Notes under the pieces: generated by a model
Told to the model about the DNA's origin: nothing
The model's input: only the letters and a program-made list of their open reading frames with translations
Database searches by the model: none
Translations under genes and position numbers: made by a program
Shown here: positions 1-7,504 of the stretch, in pieces
How the letters are laid out: each line of letters starts with the position of its first letter
Position numbering within the stretch: position 1 is the stretch's first letter
DNA from: Oscillospiraceae bacterium
GTDB taxonomy: Bacteria; Bacillota; Clostridia; Oscillospirales; Acutalibacteraceae
Reading direction: 5' to 3'
Length of the DNA stretch: 18,825 nt
Assembly: GCA_029012165.1 (NCBI GenBank)
Contig: JAQXLO010000009.1
Coordinates: forward strand, 1-18,825

Positions 1-112
1 TGTTAGAATTTCGCCGACTGCGGGCGGCGACCACAGGCGCCGCCTTTGGAATCCGCAAGCCTTTAACAAGCTCCCGCGAAACTTTTAATCCCACAAAAAA
101 CCGTGATGAACC
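1..112 (-). repeat. Dispersed three-hairpin repeat, copy 1 (inverted)
   Basis: Read on the minus strand, this stretch starts GGTTCATCACGG and ends GGCGAAATTC. It matches, with substitutions, copies on the plus strand at 9726-9800 and 18694-18804. It keeps the middle hairpin with one change (CCAAAGGC / GCCTGTGG) and the last one (GCCGCCCGCAGTCGGC region). The first hairpin is disrupted, reading GAGCTTGTTAAAGGCTTG. No protein is encoded. The left boundary is unknown because the window starts inside it. It abuts the damaged 5' end of the protease gene that follows. Confidence 0.8.
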
Positions 113-125
113 AAAATTTTTTTGG

Positions 126-756
126 AGAGTTATAAAACGAAACTATCCAAAAAATCGCATTCTGAACTGCTCGATTCTTTTCTGCATCTGCCTGCTTGTG
201 CATACGGTGGAGGTCCTTTTTATCCGCACGGATGAAACCGTTTTTGCCGAGTGTTTTATCAACAAAGTTTTCGGCATTCTTCTGCTTTTCTTTGTCCTGC
301 ATTTCCTCGGAAAAAAGTGGCGGGATATCGGCTTTGTCCGGGAAAAATTTCTTCGAGACTGCCTGAAAGGTTTCGCCCTGTGCGCCGTGTTTTATACCGT
401 CGGTTTCCTTGCCGAGTTTCTCCTTTTGAAATCGCAGGGCAATGTGGCGCATTTGGAGTTTTTCGTCTCCGGCTTTTCTCTGACGGGAAATGTGGTCAAG
501 CAAACCGGCGTCCCGTTTTTGCTGCTGTGCATCTTCTTCAACATCATCAATGTGTGGATGGAGGAAGGATTGTTTCGTGGATTTTTTGTTACCTATCTTC
601 GGGGAGCAGTATGCAAGAAAAGTTTCCCTCTTTTTTGCCGCACTGCTCTTTGGACTTTGGCACCTTGTCACTCCATTTCGCAGTCTTTTGGACGGCGAAA
701 TGACCTCGTTCGTTGCTGTTTTGATTTTTATGAAATGCAGAAAAAAAGAACAGTAA
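126..756 (+). pseudogene. CPBP (CAAX-type) intramembrane protease, degenerate
   Basis: This is a CPBP-family membrane protease broken in several ways. The first frame is open from about 126 and has hydrophobic segments near 160-225, 265-300 and 360-430. It reaches the family's EExxxR motif as MEEGLFRG at 558-581. The rest of the active-site region, LFGLWHLVTP with its histidine at 661-663, lies in the +1 frame and ends at a stop at 754-756. The switch fits one extra T in the T6 run at 582-587: with five Ts the protein would read FRGFLLPIFGEQYARK, as in relatives. The carboxy-terminal helices expected after the histidine motif are missing. No convincing start with a ribosome site is visible, because the 5' end runs into repeat copy 1. 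GTG at 198 would cut the first membrane segment. The members I know are roughly 250-300 residues. It is probably non-functional unless the frameshift is a sequencing error. Confidence 0.75.
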
Positions 757-805
757 AGCTTGCGCAAATTGATTTTGTATTTTTATTGTCCAAGAGGCTT
801 TTACT

Positions 806-2674
806 ATGGAATATTTTGCAAAACACTATGATGTGGCGGTCATCGGCGCCGGTCATGCCGGGATTGAAGCGGCGCTGGCTTCGGCGAGGCTGGGCTGTGC
901 AACCGCTGTTTTCACCATCAATCTCGACTGGGTGGGCAATATGGCGTGCAATCCCTCCATCGGCGGCACGTCCAAGGGGCACCTTGTGCGTGAGATCGAC
1001 GCCCTCGGCGGCGAAATGGGCAAGGCGGCAGACCGCAACACCCTGCAAAGCCGTATGCTCAATCTCGGCAAAGGTCCGGCTGTCCACTCTCTGCGCACCC
1101 AAATCGACCGCCGTGCCTACAGCGGCGACATGAAGCACGTGCTGGAAATGCAGGAAAATCTGGAACTGCGGCAGGCGGAGATCGTGGATATCCGCCAAAA
1201 GGACGACATTTGGGAGCTGCGCACCGCCTTGGAGGCGGTCTATACGGCGCAGTGCGTCATCCTCGCCACGGGAACTTTCCTCGGCGGCAGGGTGTATATC
1301 GGGGACGTCACCTATGAAAGCGGTCCGGACGGGATGTTCCCCGCCAAGCGTTTGGCGCAGTCCCTGAAGGCGCTCGGCGTCCAAACCCGCCGTTTCAAGA
1401 CGGGAACCCCCTCCCGTGTCCTGCGCAGAAGCGTTGATTTTTCTGAATTAGAAATTCAGAACGGGGATGAAACCATTGTTCCCTTTTCCTTTGATAACCA
1501 CAAATATATAGAGAACAAGATACCTTGCTACATTACTTATACAAGTGCTGAGACAAAAAGGATCATTTTGGACAACCTGCACCGCTCTCCCCTGTACAGC
1601 GGCAAAATTGACGGCGTAGGTCCCCGCTACTGTCCCAGCATCGAGGACAAAATCGTTCGTTTTGCCGACAAGGAACGCCATCAGGTCTTTATCGAGCCAT
1701 GCGGCGAAAACACGGAGGAGCTGTATTTGCAGGGGCTTTCCTCCTCTTTGCCGGAGGATGTGCAGTTGCAATTTCTCCACAGCATCCCCGGTCTGGAGCA
1801 CTGTCAGGTCATGCGCACTGCCTACGCCATCGAATACGACTGTGTGGATGCGCTGACACTGCGCCCCACCTTGGAATTTCACGATTTTCCGGGGCTGTTC
1901 GGCGCCGGACAGTTCAACGGCTCCAGCGGCTATGAGGAGGCCGCCGCACAAGGTCTTGTAGCCGGTATCAATGCCGCCAACAAGATATTGGGTAGGGAAC
2001 CCTTTGTCCTTGACCGTGCAAGCTCCTATATCGGCACGCTTATTGACGATCTGGTGACCAAGGGCTGTTCCGACCCCTACCGCATGATGACCTCCCGTTC
2101 GGAGTACCGCCTGATTCTGCGGCAGGACAACGCCGATCGCCGGCTGACCCAAATGGGCTACGAAGTCGGATTGATCTCCGAGGAACGGTACCAAAAATAC
2201 TTGCGCAAGCTAAAATGGATTGAAGCGGAAACGGAACGTGCCCAATCGGTCGTTCTCCCGCCCAGCGAAGCGCTGAACGACGTACTTGTTTCACGTGGAA
2301 CATCGCCGCTGACCACTGGCGCCCGCCTTGCCGACCTGCTGCGCCGTCCCCAGCTGGGCTATGCCGCACTAACGCCCTTTGATCCGACCCGACCCGATCT
2401 GCCCGCAGAGGTGCTGGAGCAGGTGGAGATCGACATCAAGTACGAGGGCTACATCCGCCGCCAGCAGGCACAGGTGGCGGAAATGCGCCGCTTGGAGTGT
2501 CGGAAACTGCCGCAAGATATCGAATACAAGGATATTACGGGACTGCGGCTGGAAGCCATCGAAAAGCTGAGCAAGGTTCGACCCGAAAATGTGGGACAGG
2601 CCTCCCGCATTTCCGGCGTCAGTCCTGCGGATATTACCGTTTTGCTGATTTATATGGAGAAGAATAAACTATGA
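806..2674 (+). CDS. mnmG: tRNA uridine-5-carboxymethylaminomethyl(34) synthesis enzyme MnmG
   Basis: MnmG (GidA) is the FAD-dependent partner of MnmE and installs the aminomethyl or carboxymethylaminomethyl group on wobble uridine 34 of certain tRNAs. The 622 residues are the usual length. The FAD-binding GAGHAG is at residues 14-19. Further hallmarks are GGTSKGHLVREIDALGG near 53-69, the ATGTFLGG segment near 153-160, and the carboxy-terminal RPENVGQASRISGVSPADI expected of the family. The ATG at 806 follows an AGAGG about 8 bases upstream. Its last bases overlap the rsmG start (ATGA at 2671-2674), so the two are translationally coupled. Its usual neighbour mnmE is not upstream; a protease pseudogene is there instead. 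Oddity: bases 2287-2302 form a ParB-binding parS sequence inside the coding region. No strong promoter is evident; only weak -35/-10-like sequence occurs at 760-789. Confidence 0.97.
   Translation: MEYFAKHYDVAVIGAGHAGIEAALASARLGCATAVFTINLDWVGNMACNPSIGGTSKGHLVREIDALGGEMGKAADRNTLQSRMLNLGKGPAVHSLRTQIDRRAYSGDMKHVLEMQENLELRQAEIVDIRQKDDIWELRTALEAVYTAQCVILATGTFLGGRVYIGDVTYESGPDGMFPAKRLAQSLKALGVQTRRFKTGTPSRVLRRSVDFSELEIQNGDETIVPFSFDNHKYIENKIPCYITYTSAETKRIILDNLHRSPLYSGKIDGVGPRYCPSIEDKIVRFADKERHQVFIEPCGENTEELYLQGLSSSLPEDVQLQFLHSIPGLEHCQVMRTAYAIEYDCVDALTLRPTLEFHDFPGLFGAGQFNGSSGYEEAAAQGLVAGINAANKILGREPFVLDRASSYIGTLIDDLVTKGCSDPYRMMTSRSEYRLILRQDNADRRLTQMGYEVGLISEERYQKYLRKLKWIEAETERAQSVVLPPSEALNDVLVSRGTSPLTTGARLADLLRRPQLGYAALTPFDPTRPDLPAEVLEQVEIDIKYEGYIRRQQAQVAEMRRLECRKLPQDIEYKDITGLRLEAIEKLSKVRPENVGQASRISGVSPADITVLLIYMEKNKL
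2287..2302. promoter_or_regulatory. parS centromere site inside mnmG
   Basis: TGTTTCACGTGGAACA fits the 16-base Bacillota parS consensus TGTTNCACGTGAAACA, with one change in the right arm (G for A). It lies in the coding sequence of mnmG, encoding the LVSRGTS segment, about 2.1 kb from the perfect parS at 4443. ParB would load here and slide along the DNA. Confidence 0.85.
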
Positions 2675-3384
2675 TCGACAAAGAAGATTTACGCAAGGGC
2701 GCAGAAAGCTTTGGTCTGGCGCTGGATGAAACAGCGCTGGATCGCTTTGACCGCTACGCTGAAGCCTTGGCAGAAACCAACAAACATCTGAATCTCACCG
2801 CCATCACCGACCCCGAGGGCATTGTCACCAAGCATTTTCTGGACAGCTTGTCTGTGCTGTCCGTATACAGCCCGAAACACAGCGCCCGCTGTATCGACAT
2901 AGGCACCGGTGCAGGATTTCCCGGCTCCACCCTGCTGATTGCCCGACCAGACCTGCAAATGACCCTTTTGGACGGCACACAGAAAAAACTGCATTTTGTG
3001 GATGAAACACTGCAATCCATGGGACTGTATGCGAAAATTCTGCACAGCCGTGCGGAGGAAGCCGGTCAAAGATCGGAATACAGGGAACAGTTTGATCTTG
3101 CCACCGCCAGAGCCGTTGCCAATCTGCGGGAATTAAGTGAATACTGTCTCCCCTTTGTCAAGGTGGGCGGCACATTCATCGCCATGAAATCGCAGAAAAC
3201 TGAGGAAGAGATTGCCGAAGCTGCCAACGCTATCCATCTGCTGGGCGGCAGAATCGACACCATACACACCTTCTCCCTGCGTGACGCCGGAGAAAGAACG
3301 CTGATTCTTATCAAAAAAGTATCGCAAACTCCGCCAAAGTATCCGAGACCTTCGGCAAAGATAGCCAAGCAGCCCCTGAAATAA
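2671..3384 (+). CDS. rsmG: 16S rRNA (guanine527-N7)-methyltransferase RsmG
   Basis: RsmG (GidB) methylates N7 of G527 of 16S rRNA using S-adenosylmethionine. The 237-residue length is typical. The family segment NLTAITDPEGIVTKHFLDSL lies near residues 40-59, and the SAM-binding glycine-rich loop DIGTGAGFPG follows near 76-85. The conserved ending PPKYPR plus a basic tail is also present. The ATG overlaps the mnmG stop codon in an ATGA junction, so translation is coupled. A Rho-independent terminator begins 7 bases after the stop and ends the mnmG-rsmG unit. Nothing looks damaged. Confidence 0.97.
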   Translation: MIDKEDLRKGAESFGLALDETALDRFDRYAEALAETNKHLNLTAITDPEGIVTKHFLDSLSVLSVYSPKHSARCIDIGTGAGFPGSTLLIARPDLQMTLLDGTQKKLHFVDETLQSMGLYAKILHSRAEEAGQRSEYREQFDLATARAVANLRELSEYCLPFVKVGGTFIAMKSQKTEEEIAEAANAIHLLGGRIDTIHTFSLRDAGERTLILIKKVSQTPPKYPRPSAKIAKQPLK

Positions 3385-3390
3385 CGCTTT

Positions 3391-3430
3391 AAAACCGTTC
3401 ATCCTGTCGAATCGGGACGAACGGTTTTTC
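3391..3430 (+). terminator. Terminator after rsmG
   Basis: AAAACCGTTC (3391-3400) pairs perfectly with GAACGGTTTT (3419-3428) around an 18-base loop that has some further internal pairing. The T-run at the end of the stem completes a Rho-independent terminator. It is directly followed by the noc-like promoter. Confidence 0.8.
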
Positions 3431-3459
3431 TTGCATTTCCGCTTGTGCCGTGCTATGCT
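3431..3459 (+). promoter_or_regulatory. Promoter of the noc-like gene
   Basis: TTGCAT (3431-3436), a 17-base spacer and TATGCT (3454-3459), with TGC just before the -10 (an extended -10). It starts right after the rsmG terminator, and transcription would begin about 45 bases before the ATG at 3512. Confidence 0.7.
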
Positions 3460-3511
3460 TGTCTTGTCGGAACGGACAAACAGCAGACAGCCACAGAAAG
3501 AGGTCAAAGCC

Positions 3512-4357
3512 ATGTTGTCGAAGCAGAAAAGCGGCGGTCAGATCTTACTGATCCCCCACGAGGACATCCAGCCCAACCGCAACCAGCCGAGAAAACGGTT
3601 TGACTGCGACGAGTTGGAGGGACTTGCGGAAAGCATTCGGCAGAACGGCATCATTCAGCCGCTGATCGTGCGCAGTCTGCCAAACGGACAGTACGAGCTG
3701 ATCGCCGGTGAACGCCGCTTGCGTGCCGCACGCATCGTTGGCATCGCCCGCATTCCCTGTGTGGTCATGCACATCTCGGACGAAAAATCTGCGGTACTCG
3801 CCCTTTTGGAAAACGTCCAGCGGCAAAATCTCGGCTTTTTCGAGGAATCGGAGGCGTTGATCCATATTATGCGCCTGTATTCCGTGTCGCAGGAGGAGCT
3901 GGCGGCGAAGCTGGGCAAAGCGCCCTCCACCATCTCCAACAAGCTTCGCCTGCTGAAACTGCCCGAGGATGTGCGACTGGAGATCACCAAAGCGGGTCTG
4001 ACCGAACGCCACGCACGTGCCCTGCTGAAACTGGACAATCAGGCGCAAATGCGCCGTGCCCTCTCCATCATCGTGGAACGCCGGCTCAATGTGGCGGAGA
4101 CGGATAAGCTGATCGACCAGATGCTGCAAAACGGCATCAAACCACGAAAAGCACCTTTAAAGCTGTTCAAGGACGTCCGACTGTTTGTCAACACCCTCAA
4201 CCATGCGGTGGACACCATGCGCCGTGCCGGAATCGAGGCGGACTCGGTCAAAAGCGAGACGGAGGAATACATCGAGTACGTCGTGCGCATTCCGAAATCC
4301 GGCGGATATGTCATCCGCGCAAAGAAACCCGGCGTGGAACACGCAGAGGTTTCCTGA
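3512..4357 (+). CDS. noc: ParB-family nucleoid occlusion-like protein (Noc-like)
   Basis: This 281-residue ParB/Spo0J-family protein sits just upstream of parA, where Noc sits in Bacillus. The CTPase fold carries GERRLRA at residues 66-72 and ENVQRQNL at 100-107. A helix-turn-helix follows near 125-148 (SQEELAAKLGKAPSTISNKL), then a carboxy-terminal dimer region. By family knowledge Noc uses CTP to spread on DNA and keep FtsZ off the nucleoid. The amino terminus (MLSKQKSGG) lacks an obvious amphipathic membrane-targeting helix like that of B. subtilis Noc, and no clear Noc site (TATTTCCCGGGAAATA type) was seen in the window. The assignment to Noc rather than a second ParB is therefore by position. 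ATG 3512 was chosen because AGAGGT precedes it and the protein starts normally there; an upstream TTG at 3431 is inside the promoter. It is transcribed alone, with its own promoter and terminator. Confidence 0.85.
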   Translation: MLSKQKSGGQILLIPHEDIQPNRNQPRKRFDCDELEGLAESIRQNGIIQPLIVRSLPNGQYELIAGERRLRAARIVGIARIPCVVMHISDEKSAVLALLENVQRQNLGFFEESEALIHIMRLYSVSQEELAAKLGKAPSTISNKLRLLKLPEDVRLEITKAGLTERHARALLKLDNQAQMRRALSIIVERRLNVAETDKLIDQMLQNGIKPRKAPLKLFKDVRLFVNTLNHAVDTMRRAGIEADSVKSETEEYIEYVVRIPKSGGYVIRAKKPGVEHAEVS

Positions 4358-4411
4358 CCCAACCCACTCCATCCCAACCATATCTTTCTCTTTCACACCC
4401 CACATCCAGCG

Positions 4412-4441
4412 AAAGGGCAGGCCGAAAGGTCTGCTCTTTTG
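4412..4441 (+). terminator. Terminator after the noc-like gene
   Basis: A 12-base-pair stem (4412-4423 with 4428-4439, two G-T wobbles) is closed by a GAAA tetraloop and ends in a T-run. It lies 55 bases after the noc stop and immediately before parS and the parA promoter, separating the two transcription units. Confidence 0.75.
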
Positions 4442-4442
4442 C

Positions 4443-4458
4443 TGTTTCACGTGAAACA
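4443..4458. promoter_or_regulatory. Perfect parS site upstream of parA
   Basis: TGTTTCACGTGAAACA is a perfect 16-base palindrome identical to the Bacillota parS consensus. It lies 11 bases upstream of the -35 of the parA promoter and abuts the noc terminator. ParB loaded here could both organise the origin and influence parAB transcription; the second role is inference. Confidence 0.95.
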
Positions 4459-4469
4459 TAGATTCATCG

Positions 4470-4498
4470 TTGCATTCCGCAGGACAGTATGCTATAAT
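4470..4498 (+). promoter_or_regulatory. Promoter of parA-parB
   Basis: TTGCAT (4470-4475), a 17-base spacer and TATAAT (4493-4498), preceded by TGC, form a near-consensus extended -10 promoter. The predicted start near 4505 excludes the in-frame ATG codons at 4502 and upstream as parA starts. Confidence 0.88.
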
Positions 4499-4522
4499 GG
4501 CATGGTTAGGAGTGAACCATGT

Positions 4523-5299
4523 ATGGGTAAAATTATCGCAATCGTCAATCAAAAGGGCGGCGTCGGCAAAACGACCTCCGCCGTCAATTTGGCAGCAGCC
4601 GTCGGTGCGGCGGGATATAAGGTACTTTTGGTAGACATCGACCCTCAGGGCAACGCCACCAGCGGGTTCGGCATCAACAAGCGCACACTGCAAAAATCCG
4701 CCTATGACTGCATAATCGGCGGCACACCGGCTTCGGAAGTCATTTTGCAAAGCGACTACGAGAATGTTTGGATCATGCCGTCGAGCATGAATTTGGCAGG
4801 TGCGGAACTGGAACTGATCGACGTGCCCCACCGGGAATCGAAGTTAAAAACCATTCTTGCCCCGGCAAAGGACATCTATGACTTTATTTTTATGGATTGT
4901 CCCCCGTCTCTGGGTCTGATCACGCTGAACGCCCTGTGTGCGGCGGACACATTTTTGGTGCCGATCCAGTGTGAATTCTATGCACTGGAGGGGCTTTCCC
5001 AGCTGATGTCCACCGTCCGACAGGTCAAACGGCTGTACAACACCTTGCTGGACATTGAGGGCGTACTCCTCACTATGTATGACGGCAGATTGAATCTAAC
5101 ACAACAGGTTGTGGAGGAAGTCAAAAAATTCTTCCCCAAAAAGGTTTATGCCACGGCAATTCCCCGCACGGTGCGCCTGTCCGAAGCGCCCAGCTTCGGT
5201 CAGCCCGTGCTGTACTACGACCGCACATCCAAGGGCACGACTGCCTACAACGAGCTTGCGGCAGAGTTTTTGACAGCAAACGGAAAGAAGGTACAGTAA
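4523..5299 (+). CDS. parA: Chromosome-partitioning ATPase ParA (Soj)
   Basis: ParA/Soj is a deviant Walker ATPase that binds DNA non-specifically. With ParB it drives origin segregation and, in Bacillus, regulates DnaA. The 258 residues carry the deviant P-loop KGGVGKTT at 11-18, the VDIDPQGN strand-loop at 37-44 and the Walker B-like FIFMDCPPSLG near 115-125. This is the complete short chromosomal type, without an amino-terminal DNA-binding extension. ATG 4523 was chosen because AGGAG lies about 10 bases upstream, the promoter start falls near 4505, and homologues begin MGK-I-A-I-x-N-Q-K-G. The stop codon directly abuts the parB start (TAAATG), so they form one operon. The parS at 4443 just upstream fits origin placement. 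Confidence 0.96.
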   Translation: MGKIIAIVNQKGGVGKTTSAVNLAAAVGAAGYKVLLVDIDPQGNATSGFGINKRTLQKSAYDCIIGGTPASEVILQSDYENVWIMPSSMNLAGAELELIDVPHRESKLKTILAPAKDIYDFIFMDCPPSLGLITLNALCAADTFLVPIQCEFYALEGLSQLMSTVRQVKRLYNTLLDIEGVLLTMYDGRLNLTQQVVEEVKKFFPKKVYATAIPRTVRLSEAPSFGQPVLYYDRTSKGTTAYNELAAEFLTANGKKVQ

Positions 5300-6166
5300 A
5301 TGGCAGCAAAAAAGGGTGGTCTGGGCAAGGGTCTGGACACATTGTTCATGGATAATTCTGTAGAAGAAATTAGCAGTACCAGCGCAGTGAAACTGAAGAT
5401 CATGGACATCGAACCGAATCGGGAACAGCCCCGCAAGGATTTTGATGATGCGGCGCTGGGAGAGCTGGCGGACAGCATTGCAAAATACGGCGTTTTACAG
5501 CCCCTGCTTGTGCGTCCCCTCAACGGCGGCGGCTATCAGCTGATTGCCGGCGAACGGCGTTGGCGAGCCTCCCGTCTGGCAGGCTTAACGGAAGTCCCCG
5601 TGGTGGTTCGGGAAATGACGGACGAAGAAGCGGCAGCGCTGGCACTAATTGAAAATCTACAGCGTGAGGATCTCAACCCGCTTGAAGAGGCGTTTGGTTT
5701 CCGCAAACTGATGGACGACTTTGGTCTGACCCAGGAGGAAGCCGCCGAAAAGGTGGGCAAATCCCGTCCCGCAGTCGCCAATGCACTGCGGCTTTTGAAG
5801 CTTCCTGAGGCAATTCTGGATTTGGTGCGCAGCGGTGAGCTTTCCGCCGGTCACGCCCGTGCCCTGCTGTCCTTCCCCACACAGGAACAGATGCTGGAAA
5901 CCGCCCAACTGATCATGGATAAAGGTCTGTCGGTGCGGGAAACGGAAAGGCTTGCGAAAAAGGCGGCAAAGCCGAAAAAAGAAAAGGAAACACCTGCCCG
6001 CCGTGCATCCTATTACGATCAGGTGGAACTGGCGCTGACCGAAGCGCTGTGCCGTAAAATCCGCATCCAAAACGGCAAAAATGAAACGGGTACCATCGAG
6101 ATCGCTTTCAACAGCAAAGAGGATCTGGAACGGATCGCCAATGCACTGCATGGACTGGAAGAATAA
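5300..6166 (+). CDS. parB: Chromosome-partitioning CTPase ParB (Spo0J)
   Basis: ParB is a CTP-dependent clamp that loads at parS, slides along DNA, recruits condensin and stimulates ParA. The 288 residues begin with the ParA-interaction box MAAKKGGLGKGLDTLF. They then show the CTP-binding/arginine patch GERRWRA at 84-90, IENLQREDLNPLEEA near 117-131, and a helix-turn-helix near 143-166 (GLTQEEAAEKVGKSRPAVANAL). A basic linker (AAKPKKEKE) leads to a carboxy-terminal dimer domain. The start follows the parA stop with no gap. AAAGAAGG upstream is the ribosome site. The apbE start lies inside the last codons, so the downstream genes may be co-translated. The noc-like gene is its paralogue. Confidence 0.96.
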   Translation: MAAKKGGLGKGLDTLFMDNSVEEISSTSAVKLKIMDIEPNREQPRKDFDDAALGELADSIAKYGVLQPLLVRPLNGGGYQLIAGERRWRASRLAGLTEVPVVVREMTDEEAAALALIENLQREDLNPLEEAFGFRKLMDDFGLTQEEAAEKVGKSRPAVANALRLLKLPEAILDLVRSGELSAGHARALLSFPTQEQMLETAQLIMDKGLSVRETERLAKKAAKPKKEKETPARRASYYDQVELALTEALCRKIRIQNGKNETGTIEIAFNSKEDLERIANALHGLEE

Positions 6167-7160
6167 ACTGCTGTCCTTTGGGGCAACGCTGACTGTTTTC
6201 TGCCTGCTTTTGTGCGGATGCGGCGGCGAGGAAAAACAGACGATACAGTTTTTTGCCATGGACACCGTCATGCAGATGACTGCCTACGGAGACAACGCAC
6301 AGGACGGTTTGGCGCAGGCAAGAGATACCGTCGAAACGCTTGCCGTCATGCTGGATGCGCAAAAAAAAGACAGTGCACTCTCCCGGCTGCACAGCGGTGA
6401 CACAGTTTCGACTTTCATTCAGTACCCACTGAATATGGCAAAACACATCAGCCGCCTCACAGACGGCGCTCTGGACATTTCGCTGTATAATTTAACGGAT
6501 GCATGGGGCTTTTACACCAAGGCATATAGAGTGCCGGAACCCGTTGAAATACAACAACTTTTGGACAAAAAAGGCCAGTGGGATATCGATGGAAATGTCT
6601 ACACCTGCACAGAGGGAACAAAGCTGGATCTCGGCAGTTTGGCAAAAGGTTACGCCGCCGCAAAAGCGGTGGAAACGCTCCGAAACTGCGGTGTGCACTC
6701 GGCAATTTTTTCCCTCGGCGGAAATGTGCAGACCCTCGGTCAGAAGCCGGACGGCTCCGACTGGACAGTCGCCGTAACCGATCCGCTCTCGCCGCAGGAC
6801 ACGGTGGGAAACCTGCACGTTGGGGAATGTGCGGTGGTCACTTCCGGCAGTTATCAGCGCAATTTTACCCGGGACGGCAAAACGTATCACCACATTCTCG
6901 ACCCGAAAACAGGCTGTCCCGCAGACAGCGGACTGCTGTCCGTCACGGTTCTCTGTGAGGACGGGACGGCGGCAGACGGGTTATCCACCGCCCTGTTTGT
7001 CCTCGGTGCAGAACAGACGGCGGCGCTGTACAAAACGACGGACATTCCCTTTGAAGCGCTTTTGATTACCGAAGAAAAAGAAATATGGATGACCGAAGGG
7101 CTTTCCGCCCTTTTTGAACAGACCAATGAAACCTATGCACCTGCAAAAATCCTCCCATAA
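6150..7160 (+). CDS. apbE: FAD:protein FMN transferase ApbE, lipoprotein
   Basis: ApbE proteins transfer FMN from FAD onto threonine or serine of extracytoplasmic redox proteins. The 336-residue product has a signal peptide with a lipobox-like LCGC (residues 21-24), predicting a lipoprotein anchored at Cys24. Family hallmarks follow in order: FFAMDTVMQMTAYG near 34-47, KLDLGSLAKGYAAAKA in the middle, SLGGNVQTLG, then TSGSYQRNF and HHILDPKTGCPA, and TAADGLSTALFVLG towards the end. ATG 6150 overlaps the parB end by 17 bases; ATG 6141 is an alternative, and a start at 6081 would lie deep inside parB. No separate promoter is seen. No FMN-acceptor domain protein is in the window, so its substrate is encoded elsewhere. 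The next two genes suggest a flavin-based envelope redox job. Confidence 0.93.
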   Translation: MDWKNKLLSFGATLTVFCLLLCGCGGEEKQTIQFFAMDTVMQMTAYGDNAQDGLAQARDTVETLAVMLDAQKKDSALSRLHSGDTVSTFIQYPLNMAKHISRLTDGALDISLYNLTDAWGFYTKAYRVPEPVEIQQLLDKKGQWDIDGNVYTCTEGTKLDLGSLAKGYAAAKAVETLRNCGVHSAIFSLGGNVQTLGQKPDGSDWTVAVTDPLSPQDTVGNLHVGECAVVTSGSYQRNFTRDGKTYHHILDPKTGCPADSGLLSVTVLCEDGTAADGLSTALFVLGAEQTAALYKTTDIPFEALLITEEKEIWMTEGLSALFEQTNETYAPAKILP

Positions 7161-7503
7161 ATTTTGGGCGATCCTGTTTTCCATGCTTGCCCTGCTGTGC
7201 GTCGGCGTGATTGCGCTCATGCACCTCCTGCCGGGCGGGCATACTGCTGTGATCTATAAGGACGGCGAAGAGATCGAGCGCATCTCTTTGGATGCCGTCA
7301 CCCAAAGCTACACGATTTCTCTGGACGGCAACATCATTCTTGTGGAACCCGGACGCATCCGAATGCAGGCGGCGAACTGTCCCGACAAGCTGTGCGTGCA
7401 TCAGGGTGTCCTGACAGCGCAGGGACGCATCGTCTGTCTGCCGAATCGGGTCATTATCGAAATGGTGCGGGAAAAGGATGCGCCGGACGCAAAGGTGGGA
7501 TGA
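7126..7503 (+). CDS. NusG domain II-containing membrane-anchored protein
   Basis: This small 125-residue protein has one amino-terminal hydrophobic segment (near 13-33, WAILFSMLALLCVGVIALM). An extracytoplasmic NusG-domain-II-type fold follows, including IYKDGEEIERI and the characteristic NCPDKLCVHQGVLT with two cysteines. It is unrelated in role to the transcription factor NusG. Relatives are found beside apbE and Gx-family genes, and to my recollection include EetA of Listeria-type electron transfer loci. The start overlaps the apbE end. ATG 7126 and ATG 7135 are both possible and neither has a strong ribosome site, so translation is probably coupled to apbE. It ends one base before the ATG of the next gene. 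Confidence 0.8.
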   Translation: MKPMHLQKSSHKFWAILFSMLALLCVGVIALMHLLPGGHTAVIYKDGEEIERISLDAVTQSYTISLDGNIILVEPGRIRMQAANCPDKLCVHQGVLTAQGRIVCLPNRVIIEMVREKDAPDAKVG

Positions 7504-7504
7504 G

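Noticed and set aside
760..789. A promoter for mnmG (TTGCGC with TATTGT).
   Set aside because: Both elements match poorly (3/6 and 4/6), so it is mentioned only as a weak possibility and not listed as a feature.
728..1384. Minus-strand open frame of 218 codons, and a similar one at 1448-2194.
   Set aside because: Both are antisense to mnmG, without motifs or start signals.
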